In this document: positions 42,249 to 51,361 of the stretch, in pieces | How positions within the stretch are numbered: the stretch's first letter is position 1 | Layout of the letters: each line of letters opens with the position of its first letter | Assembly (NCBI GenBank): GCA_003543135.1 | Contig: DPJG01000023.1 | Location: forward strand, 248,001-312,000 | DNA from: Rheinheimera sp. | Lineage (GTDB): Bacteria > Pseudomonadota > Gammaproteobacteria > Enterobacterales > Alteromonadaceae | Direction of reading: 5' to 3' | Length of the DNA stretch: 64,000 bases | Notes under the pieces: model-generated | What the model saw: only the letters and a program-made list of their open reading frames with translations | The model's database searches: none | Told to the model about the DNA's origin: nothing | Program-made: the position numbers and the translations under genes

Positions 42249-44171
42249 CTACTGCTGGTTTAATGCTTCTAATTGTTCCCAACGCTCGTATGCGTGCGCC
42301 AGCTTCGACTCGGTCTGCTGTAATTGGTTCAATATAGCTGTGGTGGCTTCGGCGCTTTGCCGGAAAAAATCTGGATCATTCACTTTGCTTTGCAGGCTGC
42401 TGAGTTCAGCGTCCAGGCTTTCGATCAAAGCAGGCAATAATTCCAGCTCGCGTTTTTCTTTATAAGATAACTTCTTGGTATTTAATGCTGAAGTTGCTGC
42501 TGCAGTTTGTACCACAGGTTCGGCTTTGATTTCAGCAGAAACTTGTGGTTTGACAACAGTTTTCGCTTGTTGCTGATAACGCTGCTGGTAGGCAACCACA
42601 TCGTTATAGTCACCGGCGATATCAATAATTTTGCCATTGCCGGCAAACCACAATGAGCTGGTCACTGTGTTATTCACAAATTCCCTATCGTGGCTAACCA
42701 GAATCACAGTGCCCTGATATTGCTCCAGAATATCTTCCAAAAGCTCCAGCGTTTCCACATCCAGATCGTTGGTCGGTTCGTCGAGAATTAACAGGTTACT
42801 TGGTTTGGCAAAAAGTCGGGCCAACAATAAACGGTTTTTTTCGCCCCCTGATAAAGCGCGCACCGGGGTACGGGCGCGCGCAGGCGGAAACAGGAAGTCT
42901 TGTAAATAACTCAGCACATGACGGGTATTGCCGTTCTGGGTAATTTCCTGGCGGCCATCAGCCACATTGTCCTGCACCGTTTTATCTAAATCCAGCGCCA
43001 TACGGTGTTGATCAAAATAGGCTACTTCTAAATTGGTGCCGCGTTTTACTTCACCGGACTCCACCTGATATTCATCCAGCAGCACTTTGATCAAACTGGA
43101 TTTACCCACACCGTTAGGGCCTATCAAAGCCACCCTGTCACCGCGCATCAGCAACAGGTCGAGGTCATCCATCACTTTTTTGCCATCAAAGGACAAATTC
43201 AGCTTTTTGCCTTCAAACACCAGTTTGCCTGATTTGGCCGCCTGCTCTATTGCAAAATCAACTTTACCCAGCTGTTCAACCCTGGCGGCCCGCTCTTTTC
43301 GCAGCTCTTTTAACGCTCTTACCCTGCCTTCGTTACGGGTACGGCGGGCTTTAATGCCCTGACGGATCCACACTTCTTCTTCGGCCAGTTTTTTATCAAA
43401 CAAGGCGTTATGCGACTGCTCAACTTCCAGCAGTTTTTGTTTACGCTCCAGATACTCAGCGTAATTGCCAGGATGTGAGGTTAAAGTGCCACGGTCTAAA
43501 TCAATAATGCGGGTCGCCACAGCGCGGATAAAAGCCCGGTCGTGTGATACAAAAATAATGGCGCCGCTGAAGTTAATTAAAAACTGTTCCAGCCACTGAA
43601 TAGCGGCGACATCCAAATGGTTGGTGGGTTCATCCAAAAGCAGGATATTAGGTTTTGCCACCAAGGCACGGGCTAAAGCCGCTTTACGTAACCAACCACC
43701 TGACAGAGACGCCAAAGTTGCTTCCGGGTTCATTTCAAACTGCTCACAAAGCTGCAAAATACGCGCTTCCAGCTGCCAGCCGTCACGGGCGTCCAATTCA
43801 GCCTGTAATTCGCCAAAATGGTGCATCTGGGCATCTGTTGCTTCGCTTAAATGGTCAGATAACTGATAAAAATCATGCAGTTTTTGCGCTAAATCACCGG
43901 CGCCTTCACGGATAAAATCGGCTATTTTTACATCCACCCTTGCTGGTGGATCTTGCTCTAACCGGCTTAATAACACATTGTTTTGTTTTACTATCTGGCC
44001 ATCATCTAAATTCTGCTGACCGGTCAGCAATTTCAGCATGGTCGATTTACCGGCACCGTTACGGCCGACTAAACACACCCGCTCGCCGGCAAATAAACTA
44101 AAATCCACTTTGTCCAGCACAGGGTTGGTGCCAAAAGCTAAACTCGCTTGCTGAAAACGTAATAATTCCAC
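42249..44171 (-). CDS. uup: ABC-F family ATPase Uup
   Basis: A 640-residue protein with two ABC ATPase domains (Walker A GRNGAGKST and [19 protein letters not shown] and ILDEPTNDLD) and a C-terminal coiled coil (from about 560) typical of Uup, which affects transposon excision and ribosome function. I place the start at GTG 44171, with AAGGA seven bases upstream; the frame also opens at TTG 44204, inside the preceding gene. It follows the glutaredoxin-like gene, giving rlmKL - DUF836 - uup - DUF3466. Confidence 0.9.
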   Translation of the reverse strand: MELLRFQQASLAFGTNPVLDKVDFSLFAGERVCLVGRNGAGKSTMLKLLTGQQNLDDGQIVKQNNVLLSRLEQDPPARVDVKIADFIREGAGDLAQKLHDFYQLSDHLSEATDAQMHHFGELQAELDARDGWQLEARILQLCEQFEMNPEATLASLSGGWLRKAALARALVAKPNILLLDEPTNHLDVAAIQWLEQFLINFSGAIIFVSHDRAFIRAVATRIIDLDRGTLTSHPGNYAEYLERKQKLLEVEQSHNALFDKKLAEEEVWIRQGIKARRTRNEGRVRALKELRKERAARVEQLGKVDFAIEQAAKSGKLVFEGKKLNLSFDGKKVMDDLDLLLMRGDRVALIGPNGVGKSSLIKVLLDEYQVESGEVKRGTNLEVAYFDQHRMALDLDKTVQDNVADGRQEITQNGNTRHVLSYLQDFLFPPARARTPVRALSGGEKNRLLLARLFAKPSNLLILDEPTNDLDVETLELLEDILEQYQGTVILVSHDREFVNNTVTSSLWFAGNGKIIDIAGDYNDVVAYQQRYQQQAKTVVKPQVSAEIKAEPVVQTAAATSALNTKKLSYKEKRELELLPALIESLDAELSSLQSKVNDPDFFRQSAEATTAILNQLQQTESKLAHAYERWEQLEALNQQ

Positions 44172-44175
44172 ACTC

Positions 44176-44412
44176 TTATCCTTTATTACTGTGAGTTTTG
44201 ACAAAAGCCGTCAGGGCATCCAGGTCAAAAGGCCAGTACAAATATTGTTGTTCTATTGCAACCACCGGAATATGCAGCCGAAATGTGGCAAAAGCCTGCT
44301 CGTCGTCGACTATATCAACCAGCTGAAAATTGACAGCGGCCTGCTTAAGAAGCGCCTCGGCCTCTTCACACAAGTGGCAGCCCCAGGTGCTGTATAAAGT
44401 CACTGCTTGCAT
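44176..44412 (-). CDS. Glutaredoxin-like DUF836 protein
   Basis: A 78-residue thioredoxin-fold protein with TWGCHLCEEAEALL (CxxC at residues 12-15) and a cis-proline region HIPVVAIEQQ, as in DUF836. Its ATG overlaps the rlmKL stop (TGATG), so it is translationally coupled. Partners unknown. Confidence 0.87.
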   Translation of the reverse strand: MQAVTLYSTWGCHLCEEAEALLKQAAVNFQLVDIVDDEQAFATFRLHIPVVAIEQQYLYWPFDLDALTAFVKTHSNKG

Positions 44413-46532
44413 CAGGCCGCCCGCGTCAGTTCAAAACAAACATGAATATGCACATTACGTTTAAAATCTTCCGGCAAACTGGCAGCGGAGATGTCTTTGA
44501 TCTGCCAGCCGGCTTGTTGTAGCGCGTCGTAGTCCAGCTTAAAACGGCGTTTGTTGTTGGAGAAGATCACCTTGCCGCCTGGCGCCACCAAAGTCGTCAG
44601 CATATTCAAAAGTTTTACATGGTCACGTTGTACATCCCAGGTATCTTCCATCCGTTTTGAGTTGGAAAAAGTGGGTGGGTCTACAAAAATCAGATCAAAC
44701 TGGTTTTTACAGCCTTTAAGCCAATCCAGCACATTGTCCTGTACAAACTGATACTGTTTGCCACTGAGCTGATTTAATTCAAAATTGCGTTTGGCCCAGT
44801 CGAGGTAAGTGTTTGACATATCAACAGTGGTGACATTACGAGCGCCACCAAGGGCTGCATGCACTGAGGCTGTGCCGGTGTAGGCAAACAGGTTTAACAC
44901 CGCTTTGTTTTTACTTTGTTGTTGAATAGCACGACGGGTCACGCGGTGATCCAAAAACAAACCGGTATCAAGATAATCACGCAGGTTCACCCAGAACTTA
45001 GCACCATATTCGCTAACCACTTTGTACTGACCGGCTTTGGCCAGCACCTGGTACTGCTCTTTGCCTTTTTGTTTTTCGCGAACTTTCAGCACCATTTTGT
45101 CGGCCGGAATACCCAGCACCTTGGGTGTTAAATTCACAATATCAAATAAACGTTTTTGTGCCATCTGCTCATCAACATTAGCGGGCGCTGCGTATTCATG
45201 GATCACCACTTCACCGTCGTACCAGTCAACGGCGACGTTATATTCCGGAATATCAGCATCATACAAACGATAACAGCTGATATTCTCGCGTTTTGCCCAC
45301 TTTTCCAGTTGCTTCACGTTTTTCTTTAGTCTGTTGGCAAAAGAATCACTTTCGGCAAAAAACTGCGCTGGCGCTGCACTGTTCACCTGCACCTGTTTTT
45401 CGGTGAGATCAAACAAGCTAAAGTCACATTCCAGCGGACCGTTATTAAACTTATAGTTTTTCAGTTTGGATAGTTTCAGCGCCCGCAATAAGTCGCTGTT
45501 GGAGGTGATAACCGCCAAACGCCAACCGGCAAAATGTTGTTTTAACCTAAGCGAAAATTCGGCATACACCGGAATAAGCGCAGGTAAATCACTTAACCGC
45601 TCACCATAAGGCGGATTGGTCACAATCACACCTGGTGTCAGGCCTTCAATAGCTTCAAGCCTGGTGGCATCACCTTGTTTTAGCTCAATTAAATCACTGA
45701 GCCCTGCTCTGTTGGCGTTTTGCCGTGCTTTTTCCAGCGAGCGGCTATCCAGGTCAAAACCAATAAAACGCACACCAGGTTCAATAGCGCGGCGCGCCGC
45801 TAAAGCGTCGGCACGCAACTGGTGCCATAAAGAGGCGTCAAAATCCTGCAGTTTTTCAAATGCAAAATGCGGACGTTTTAAACCAGGCGCCAGATTACGG
45901 GCCATTAAAGCCGCTTCAATTAATAAAGTGCCGGAGCCACAAAATGGGTCGAGCAGCGGCTGGTTAAACTGCCAGCCGGAGCGAATCAGCAGTGCTGCCG
46001 CCAGATGTTCTTTTAAAGGTGCTTCACCCTGATCTTTACGGTAGCCCCGCTGATGTAATGAAGGGCCGGAAAAATCCTGGGCAAAATAAAAATGGGTGCG
46101 CTCCATCCTCAGCTGAAAACGGACATCAGGCTCCAGCCTGTCCACATTGGGTCTTTCGCCGGTGTTATTGCGAAATTGGTCGCAAATCGCATCTTTCACG
46201 CGCATAGCGCCAAACTGGGTGTTATCGATAGTTGGGTGTTTGCCTACACACTCCAGCGCTAAACTTTGGTTCACCTTCATATACTGCGACCAATCGATGG
46301 CGCTTGCGACCTGATAAACATCACTTTGTTCATCAATAGCAACAGCTGCTATCTGGCGCATGATCCGGGTGGCCAGCCGCGACCATAAACACAAACGATA
46401 GGCGGTTTCGGTCGTGGCGGTAAAACGCACCATACCCAAACCCAGTTTTACAACTTCACCGCCATGTTGTTTAATTTCGGTGGCTAACACTTCTTCAACC
46501 CCTTTCGAGGTTAAGGCCCAGAATTCCTGCAT
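44412..46532 (-). CDS. rlmKL: Bifunctional 23S rRNA methyltransferase RlmKL
   Basis: A 706-residue protein with a THUMP domain (40-155), the RlmL methyltransferase (DPFCGSGTLLIEAA, then TNPPYGERLSD) and the RlmK methyltransferase in the C-terminal third (LNLFAYTGTASVHAA, VDPPTFSNSKRMED). It methylates 23S rRNA at G2445 (m2G) and G2069 (m7G). The ATG at 46532 has AAGG eight bases upstream. First gene of the operon with the DUF836 gene, uup and DUF3466. Confidence 0.95.
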   Translation of the reverse strand: MQEFWALTSKGVEEVLATEIKQHGGEVVKLGLGMVRFTATTETAYRLCLWSRLATRIMRQIAAVAIDEQSDVYQVASAIDWSQYMKVNQSLALECVGKHPTIDNTQFGAMRVKDAICDQFRNNTGERPNVDRLEPDVRFQLRMERTHFYFAQDFSGPSLHQRGYRKDQGEAPLKEHLAAALLIRSGWQFNQPLLDPFCGSGTLLIEAALMARNLAPGLKRPHFAFEKLQDFDASLWHQLRADALAARRAIEPGVRFIGFDLDSRSLEKARQNANRAGLSDLIELKQGDATRLEAIEGLTPGVIVTNPPYGERLSDLPALIPVYAEFSLRLKQHFAGWRLAVITSNSDLLRALKLSKLKNYKFNNGPLECDFSLFDLTEKQVQVNSAAPAQFFAESDSFANRLKKNVKQLEKWAKRENISCYRLYDADIPEYNVAVDWYDGEVVIHEYAAPANVDEQMAQKRLFDIVNLTPKVLGIPADKMVLKVREKQKGKEQYQVLAKAGQYKVVSEYGAKFWVNLRDYLDTGLFLDHRVTRRAIQQQSKNKAVLNLFAYTGTASVHAALGGARNVTTVDMSNTYLDWAKRNFELNQLSGKQYQFVQDNVLDWLKGCKNQFDLIFVDPPTFSNSKRMEDTWDVQRDHVKLLNMLTTLVAPGGKVIFSNNKRRFKLDYDALQQAGWQIKDISAASLPEDFKRNVHIHVCFELTRAA

Positions 46533-46562
46533 ATACACTACCTTTTGGCAAATTGGCGCGCA

Positions 46563-46721
46563 TTATAGCAGAAGCTTTGTTAAATCCGCCGTGCGTTTTT
46601 GCGCTTCACGGCTGCATTTGCTGGCTAATTTAGTTGGGATCAGCCAATAAAGCAGCAGATTGCCGATTAAAGCAGCAGTCAGTTGCAAAATAGCCGCTAA
46701 ATCAAAATTGTGACTTGCCAT
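46563..46721 (-). CDS. Possible 52-residue single-pass membrane protein
   Basis: Minus-strand frame MASHNFDLAAILQL with one hydrophobic segment (LTAALIGNLLLYWLI) and a basic tail (KCSREAQKR). It lies just upstream of rlmKL in the same orientation. No Shine-Dalgarno is visible and its start overlaps the tRNA promoter, so the call is tentative. Confidence 0.33.
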   Translation of the reverse strand: MASHNFDLAAILQLTAALIGNLLLYWLIPTKLASKCSREAQKRTADLTKLLL

Positions 46722-46743
46722 CAGCAGTTAAAAACCATAAGAT
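46715..46743 (+). promoter_or_regulatory. Promoter of the tRNA-fMet genes
   Basis: TTGCCA, 17 bases, TAAGAT, followed by a GC-rich discriminator (GCGCCCCGC) as seen at stringently controlled stable RNA promoters. Confidence 0.55.
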
Positions 46744-46761
46744 GCGCCCCGCAATGACGGA

Positions 46762-46838
<77 letters not shown>

Positions 46839-46922
46839 ACTTGCTGAAACTTAACAAGGTTCAGACAATAAAAATCATTGCAGTAGAACAATTACATTAT
46901 CTGCTCAAATGTAATTTTCGGA

Positions 46923-46999
<77 letters not shown>

Positions 47000-47004
47000 A
47001 CTTA

Positions 47005-47030
47005 AAAGCCGACTTGATGTCGGTTTTTTT
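47005..47030 (+). terminator. Terminator after tRNA-fMet copy 2
   Basis: CCGAC and GTCGG pair around TTGAT and are followed by seven T residues. An almost identical copy lies at 47137-47162. Confidence 0.8.
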
Positions 47031-47076
47031 GTATCTGAAATTCAGGGTTGTATCTGTACTTTGGTACTTGAAATAA

Positions 47077-47131
47077 ATAACCCGAAGGTCGTCGGTTCGC
47101 TTTCAAAAAAACCGGGCGACTCCCGCAACCA
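47077..47131 (+). pseudogene. Decayed 3' fragment of tRNA-fMet (remnant 1)
   Basis: 47077-47098 repeats 22 bases of the tRNA from the anticodon loop to the T arm, and 47120-47131 repeats the last 12 bases with CCA. Between them an unrelated 21-base segment replaces eight bases of the T arm. The 5' half is missing, so it cannot be a functional tRNA. Confidence 0.85.
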
Positions 47132-47174
47132 ACTTAAAAGCCGGCTTGATGTCGGTTTTTTTGTATCTGAAATT
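47120..47174 (+). repeat. 55-base direct repeat of tRNA 3' end plus terminator
   Basis: Matches 46988-47042 at 54 of 55 positions (a single G/A difference in the hairpin stem). Covers the tRNA 3' end, CCA and terminator. Confidence 0.9.
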
Positions 47175-47202
47175 TGGTAATGACAACAGACATGCCGAAC
47201 AG

Positions 47203-47247
47203 ATAACCCGAAGGTCACCGCGTCACTCTCAAAAAACGGCGCCTGCC
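47203..47247 (+). pseudogene. Further decayed tRNA-fMet fragment (remnant 2)
   Basis: 47203-47216 again has the anticodon-loop to variable-loop sequence ATAACCCGAAGGTC, followed by CTCTCAAAAAACGG, similar to the insert in remnant 1 (CTTTCAAAAAAACCGG). It therefore probably derives from remnant 1 and is more worn. Confidence 0.65.
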
Positions 47248-47294
47248 ATGGTGGACGCTGATGCTACAACTTCACATATTTTTTAAGCCAGATA

Positions 47295-47325
47295 AAAAAA
47301 TACCCCGCCAGTGCGGGGTATTTTT
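47295..47325. terminator. Terminator after the TonB-dependent receptor gene
   Basis: AAAAATACCCCGC and GCGGGGTATTTTT pair around CAGT, with A- and T-tracts on both sides. Confidence 0.88.
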
Positions 47326-47342
47326 AATTAAAACTTACAGAC

Positions 47343-49784
47343 TTAAAACTGATACTTCAAACCCAGTGAGGCGGTACGGCCATTAATAGTGCGGGCACGG
47401 ATAATGCCGTTGGCCGGCACTGAGCCCTCTTCTGCTTCAGTTAAACCAACTTTGTCAAAGAGGTTATTAATATTCAGTGACAGATCAAGGTTTTGCGCCA
47501 AATTGTAGCTGGCAAAAGCGTTGACCTGCGCATAACCACTGAACTTCAGGTCATTATTATCCTGCGCATAAGCGTCACTGCTGCCAATAATACTGAATCC
47601 CAGCTGGGTTTTTTTCAGGTAATAACGGGCCAGCAGGCTATACAACAGATCCGCCTGGCGCCGTGGTTTATTACCGACCAGCTCCGGATTTAACGCATCT
47701 TTGCTGATTTCGGCATCGGTCAGCGTGACAGAGCCGCGCAGTTCCAAATCACCTAAGCGGTAGCTGCTTTCCAGCTCCAGGCCTTGCGCCTGATAAATCC
47801 GGTCAAAAAAGCGCTGGCTGGTCGCTTCAAAATTCTGCTCTTCGGTTTCGGCGTAAAAGGCCGTCGCAAACAGGTTTAAATCACCATGACGGCTTTTACT
47901 GCCAAATTCATACTGAGTCACTTCATCAACGGCGTCCTCTCTGGCCACGCTGCCGTCGGCATTCACCTTGCCGAATAACAAACGATCCGCATTGGCACGG
48001 CCACCCTGACTCACACGGGCAAACAGCGCCCAGTCTGTCTCAAGCTGATAGTTGGCGCCGGCCGAATAGGAGTTATAACCCCAGCTGTAGTTAACCAGGT
48101 TTGGCTGGGCCAGATTGATGCCGGACACACTTTGCTCAACACGGCTGATTACACCGTCATTATTCATATCCCGTGCACTTTGTGCCGCGCCAGCATAAGT
48201 GCCGGACGCATCACCATTGTCACGACGCACACTGGCATCCAGTGACAAGCTGCCAAAGGCCCAGCTCAGACCGGCATAAGGCGCTTTGATGTTGTAGCTG
48301 GTATCGTAATTACGCTGACAACAATTGCCCCAATAGGGCACGCCATAAGCGACTAAACCTTGTTCGGAAAACGCGGTGCCATCGGCAGCAGTCACATTCA
48401 AAAGCTCAGCATTGTCCCCTTTGAGTGCCATCAGATAACTATTCCATAACCAGGACATACTGATGTTCTGGTCGGCAACATAATATCCAAGGTTAACATC
48501 CACATCGCCAAAGCTACGGGACAATTTCAGATCATTGACGATAGAACCAAAGTCATTGAGCTCAACATCAAAAGTATGAATACGCATGGCATTTTTGGCG
48601 TTATAGGCCTGACCCGCATTTGGCCCTACGGCGTAACTCAGTGCTGCCCCAGCGCCTGCAATACTATTTGCCATCTGTTGACTATCGCCAACTTCTGCCG
48701 GGAACAGGGTGATAAAATTGCCGCTGATATCGCTTAAACGAAAGCGGTTTTCCATGGTCCAGCCTTCCGGCAACTCAAACACAGCTTCAGCACCCACACT
48801 GTTCACCTGTGGGTTCATACCGTCACGCACATCACCGCGGGAAATTTGATTATCGCCGTTAAGCCGCACAGTTTGTGTTAAATAGGCCGACTGTAAAGTG
48901 TCACGCTTTGCATCAAAACCAGCAACTGAGCGGCCATCCGCCAGCATCGGCATTGGCATGTAACTGGCGGCTTTGTCGTTCAGGTGTTTCAGATACAAAC
49001 GCACATAACCGCTGTCAAATTCGCGGGTCAGGTTGGCTTTGAGCTGATAACCGCTTTCGCCCTGATAACCCGGCTCCCTTACACCTTCGCCCTGCCGGAC
49101 AAAACCACCGATATGAAAGCGGGTTTCTGCATTGATATCACCACCATATTCAAAGTCGGTGCGCAAAGTGTCGTAATTCAGGCCATTGGTTAAGGCGATA
49201 CTGCCGCCTTCGTTTTCACCGGTTTTACTGACAAAATTAATAATGCCCCCGGGTGAATTGCTGGCGGCTGTGCTGGCTGACCCACCCCGGATCACATCCA
49301 GACGGGCTAAGGTGGCGTCAGATCGCAAAAAGATATCGGCATTCCCAAAGGCGATATCGCCAAATTGCAATACCGGCAAACCATCTTCCTGCAGTGCTAA
49401 GAACTTGGCACCGCCCGATGCAACCGGCAAACCGCGCACGGCAATATTGGCATTGCCTTCACCGCCGGTTGATTCACTGCGCACGCCAGGCAACATACGG
49501 AAAATCTCCGCCGTGCTGCGTGGGGTTGCCACTTCAATATCAGTGGGCGTTAAAGTGCTGACCGAGACGCTTGATTGCATCACAGTTTGTTTACGGGCAA
49601 CAGCGCCTGTGACCACAATACGCTCAAAATCAAGGCCTGCACCGGCTGCAGGCTCAGACTGAGTTTTACTGTCATCGGCAGGCTGTGCCTTTGACTCATT
49701 CTGTTGTGCCTGTGCATAACCACTGCCCAAGGCCAGGCTGACCGCCAGCGCAAGATAAGCAGGTTTTATCTGTTGTATTTTCAT
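47343..49784 (-). CDS. TonB-dependent outer-membrane receptor, probably for sucrose
   Basis: An 813-residue receptor. Signal peptide to about residue 26, TonB box-like DFERIVVTG near 55, plug domain (60-180; AEIFRMLPGVRSES, IAVRGLPVASGG, IRGGSASTAASNSPGG) and a beta barrel ending in LGLKYQF with a terminal Phe. GGAG precedes the ATG by eight bases. Sugar specificity is inferred from its place in the sucrose locus and from a ScrR-like palindrome in its promoter (49843-49858). Iron-siderophore transport is the main alternative but has no support here. Confidence 0.88.
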   Translation of the reverse strand: MKIQQIKPAYLALAVSLALGSGYAQAQQNESKAQPADDSKTQSEPAAGAGLDFERIVVTGAVARKQTVMQSSVSVSTLTPTDIEVATPRSTAEIFRMLPGVRSESTGGEGNANIAVRGLPVASGGAKFLALQEDGLPVLQFGDIAFGNADIFLRSDATLARLDVIRGGSASTAASNSPGGIINFVSKTGENEGGSIALTNGLNYDTLRTDFEYGGDINAETRFHIGGFVRQGEGVREPGYQGESGYQLKANLTREFDSGYVRLYLKHLNDKAASYMPMPMLADGRSVAGFDAKRDTLQSAYLTQTVRLNGDNQISRGDVRDGMNPQVNSVGAEAVFELPEGWTMENRFRLSDISGNFITLFPAEVGDSQQMANSIAGAGAALSYAVGPNAGQAYNAKNAMRIHTFDVELNDFGSIVNDLKLSRSFGDVDVNLGYYVADQNISMSWLWNSYLMALKGDNAELLNVTAADGTAFSEQGLVAYGVPYWGNCCQRNYDTSYNIKAPYAGLSWAFGSLSLDASVRRDNGDASGTYAGAAQSARDMNNDGVISRVEQSVSGINLAQPNLVNYSWGYNSYSAGANYQLETDWALFARVSQGGRANADRLLFGKVNADGSVAREDAVDEVTQYEFGSKSRHGDLNLFATAFYAETEEQNFEATSQRFFDRIYQAQGLELESSYRLGDLELRGSVTLTDAEISKDALNPELVGNKPRRQADLLYSLLARYYLKKTQLGFSIIGSSDAYAQDNNDLKFSGYAQVNAFASYNLAQNLDLSLNINNLFDKVGLTEAEEGSVPANGIIRARTINGRTASLGLKYQF

Positions 49785-49842
49785 CGTCTAGCTCCCGTGT
49801 TGATTGTGCTATCTCTTTGACTGGACAGCTCTTTTATTAAAA

Positions 49843-49858
49843 ACTTAATCGTTTAAGT
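49843..49858. promoter_or_regulatory. ScrR-type operator upstream of the TonB receptor
   Basis: ACTTAATCGTTTAAGT, a near-perfect palindrome centred on CG, as expected for a LacI-family repressor; same core as at 51318 and 53930. Confidence 0.75.
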
Positions 49859-49905
49859 CCATTAGACCGACAACATCGATCTGACTTATCATTTTAGGTA
49901 TCAGG

Positions 49906-51183
49906 TTATGATTGCCGGCGGTAATCAAGCCGGCGTTTGGCCGGTTGTGCCAGGTAGTTGTAAAGCATGGCCGCTGCAAGCAATGCCGAAAAAACAGTGG
50001 CAAGATAAAAACCGGCACTGACATCGGCCGCTAAATCTCCGATAAGCGCCATCAGCGCCGGTGCCAGCGCTGCTGATAAGGCAGTAAATGCCAGGATCAA
50101 ACCGGCAACAGCACCGTGTTGCTGACGGCCAAAACAGCTGATGCCTTTGGAGTTTAACGTGGGGTAAATCATTGACATAAATAGACCGGACAGCGGCATT
50201 AACCAAAGTGCAACCGCTTTGCCGCCGAGCATACTGAAGAAAAAGCAGGCAAAGATGGCCAGGGTGCAGCTTGCCATCACACTGCTCCAGCAAAAATGTT
50301 GCAGGATAAGTCCGGCGACAAAACGCCCGGCGGCACGAAGCATAAAAAACAGCGTGATGGCATGTGTCGCAACAACAGCAAAACTGCCTTGATAATCGGC
50401 CAGCAGAGTCGGCAACCAGACAAAAATAGCCACTTCACAGCCCACATAAAGTGCAATGGCCAGGGAAAAACCCAGTGCGTAGCGATCTTTTAATAAAGCC
50501 AGTGACTGACGCAGCGAAACCTGTTCGGCCGCGGCCTGATAAGGCGGATATGGCAATCTGGCCGCCATAATGACCAGTACAGTGCACAACAAACCGGCAA
50601 CCAGATATAACTGTTTCCAGTGTATTGAAGCAGCAATCATCACCGTCACTAATGCAGGACCAGCGATAGCGCCGAGTGCAAAAAAACCTTCCACTTTATT
50701 CATGGTTCTGGTGTGGCTTAAGCTGTCAGGGCTGATATCGCCGATAAGGGCCAGAGCGGCCGTTTTAAAGATGCCGATTGCCAAACCACAAATGCCCATC
50801 AGCAGGATAAAAAACAGTGCATTATCGCCGGCGGTAAAAGCATAACAAGCGCCAGCATACAGACTCAGACCCACGATAATCAGACTTTTGCGCCCCAATT
50901 TATCTGCCAGCCGCCCAAGGAACAGTCCGGCCAGGCCAATGGCCACCATAGGAACGTAATGAAAAGCACTGGCCTGAAATAAGCTCAGTTGGTATTGCGC
51001 CATGGCCTGCGGAATAATGACGCCAACTGCGTCTGTGGTCATGGCAAAAACAAAAAACATCAGATAAGTCATCCAGCGCACCTGGCGCTGCATCTGTTCT
51101 GTCGCCTGTTGTGTCGCCTGTTGTGTTGCATCAAGGGTGCCATCGGCAGAAACAGAGACCCCATGCGTTTTACTTGTCTGCAT
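49906..51183 (-). CDS. MFS permease, probably for sucrose
   Basis: About 425 residues, 12 membrane segments. The family A motif GRLADKLGRKSLI is near residue 90-100. I take the ATG at 51183, with GGGGA five bases upstream; a longer frame to 51402 crosses the divergent operator and the start of the phosphorylase gene. The N-terminus has repeated QQAT units. Function is inferred from the location between the receptor and sucrose phosphorylase genes. Confidence 0.82.
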   Translation of the reverse strand: MQTSKTHGVSVSADGTLDATQQATQQATEQMQRQVRWMTYLMFFVFAMTTDAVGVIIPQAMAQYQLSLFQASAFHYVPMVAIGLAGLFLGRLADKLGRKSLIIVGLSLYAGACYAFTAGDNALFFILLMGICGLAIGIFKTAALALIGDISPDSLSHTRTMNKVEGFFALGAIAGPALVTVMIAASIHWKQLYLVAGLLCTVLVIMAARLPYPPYQAAAEQVSLRQSLALLKDRYALGFSLAIALYVGCEVAIFVWLPTLLADYQGSFAVVATHAITLFFMLRAAGRFVAGLILQHFCWSSVMASCTLAIFACFFFSMLGGKAVALWLMPLSGLFMSMIYPTLNSKGISCFGRQQHGAVAGLILAFTALSAALAPALMALIGDLAADVSAGFYLATVFSALLAAAMLYNYLAQPAKRRLDYRRQS

Positions 51184-51286
51184 TTTATTCCCCGTGGTTA
51201 CAGCAGGCTGGCCTTCATTCCCCATCCGGTTTAGACGCCTGGTGACAGTGCTTTGTACCTTCGCCCTGTAATTATTCCCTGGGGGC

Positions 51287-51292
51287 TTGACA
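51287..51292 (+). promoter_or_regulatory. Putative -35 of the sucrose phosphorylase promoter
   Basis: A consensus TTGACA. The -10 is unclear (TTAAAG at 51308-51313 gives a 15-base gap), and the operator at 51318 would overlap the start of transcription. Confidence 0.45.
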
Positions 51293-51317
51293 AAGTTGTG
51301 TGCTGGCTTAAAGCTAT

Positions 51318-51335
51318 ATCTTAATCGTTTAAGAT
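51318..51335. promoter_or_regulatory. ScrR-type operator between permease and phosphorylase genes
   Basis: ATCTTAATCGTTTAAGAT, 18-base near-perfect palindrome, 27 bases before the phosphorylase ATG; shared by divergent genes. Confidence 0.8.
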
Positions 51336-51361
51336 GCAAATATTTTTTTAGGAAGCGCACA

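Noticed and set aside
47077-47131. A third tRNA-fMet gene
   Set aside because: The 5' half is missing and the T arm is interrupted, so no cloverleaf can form.
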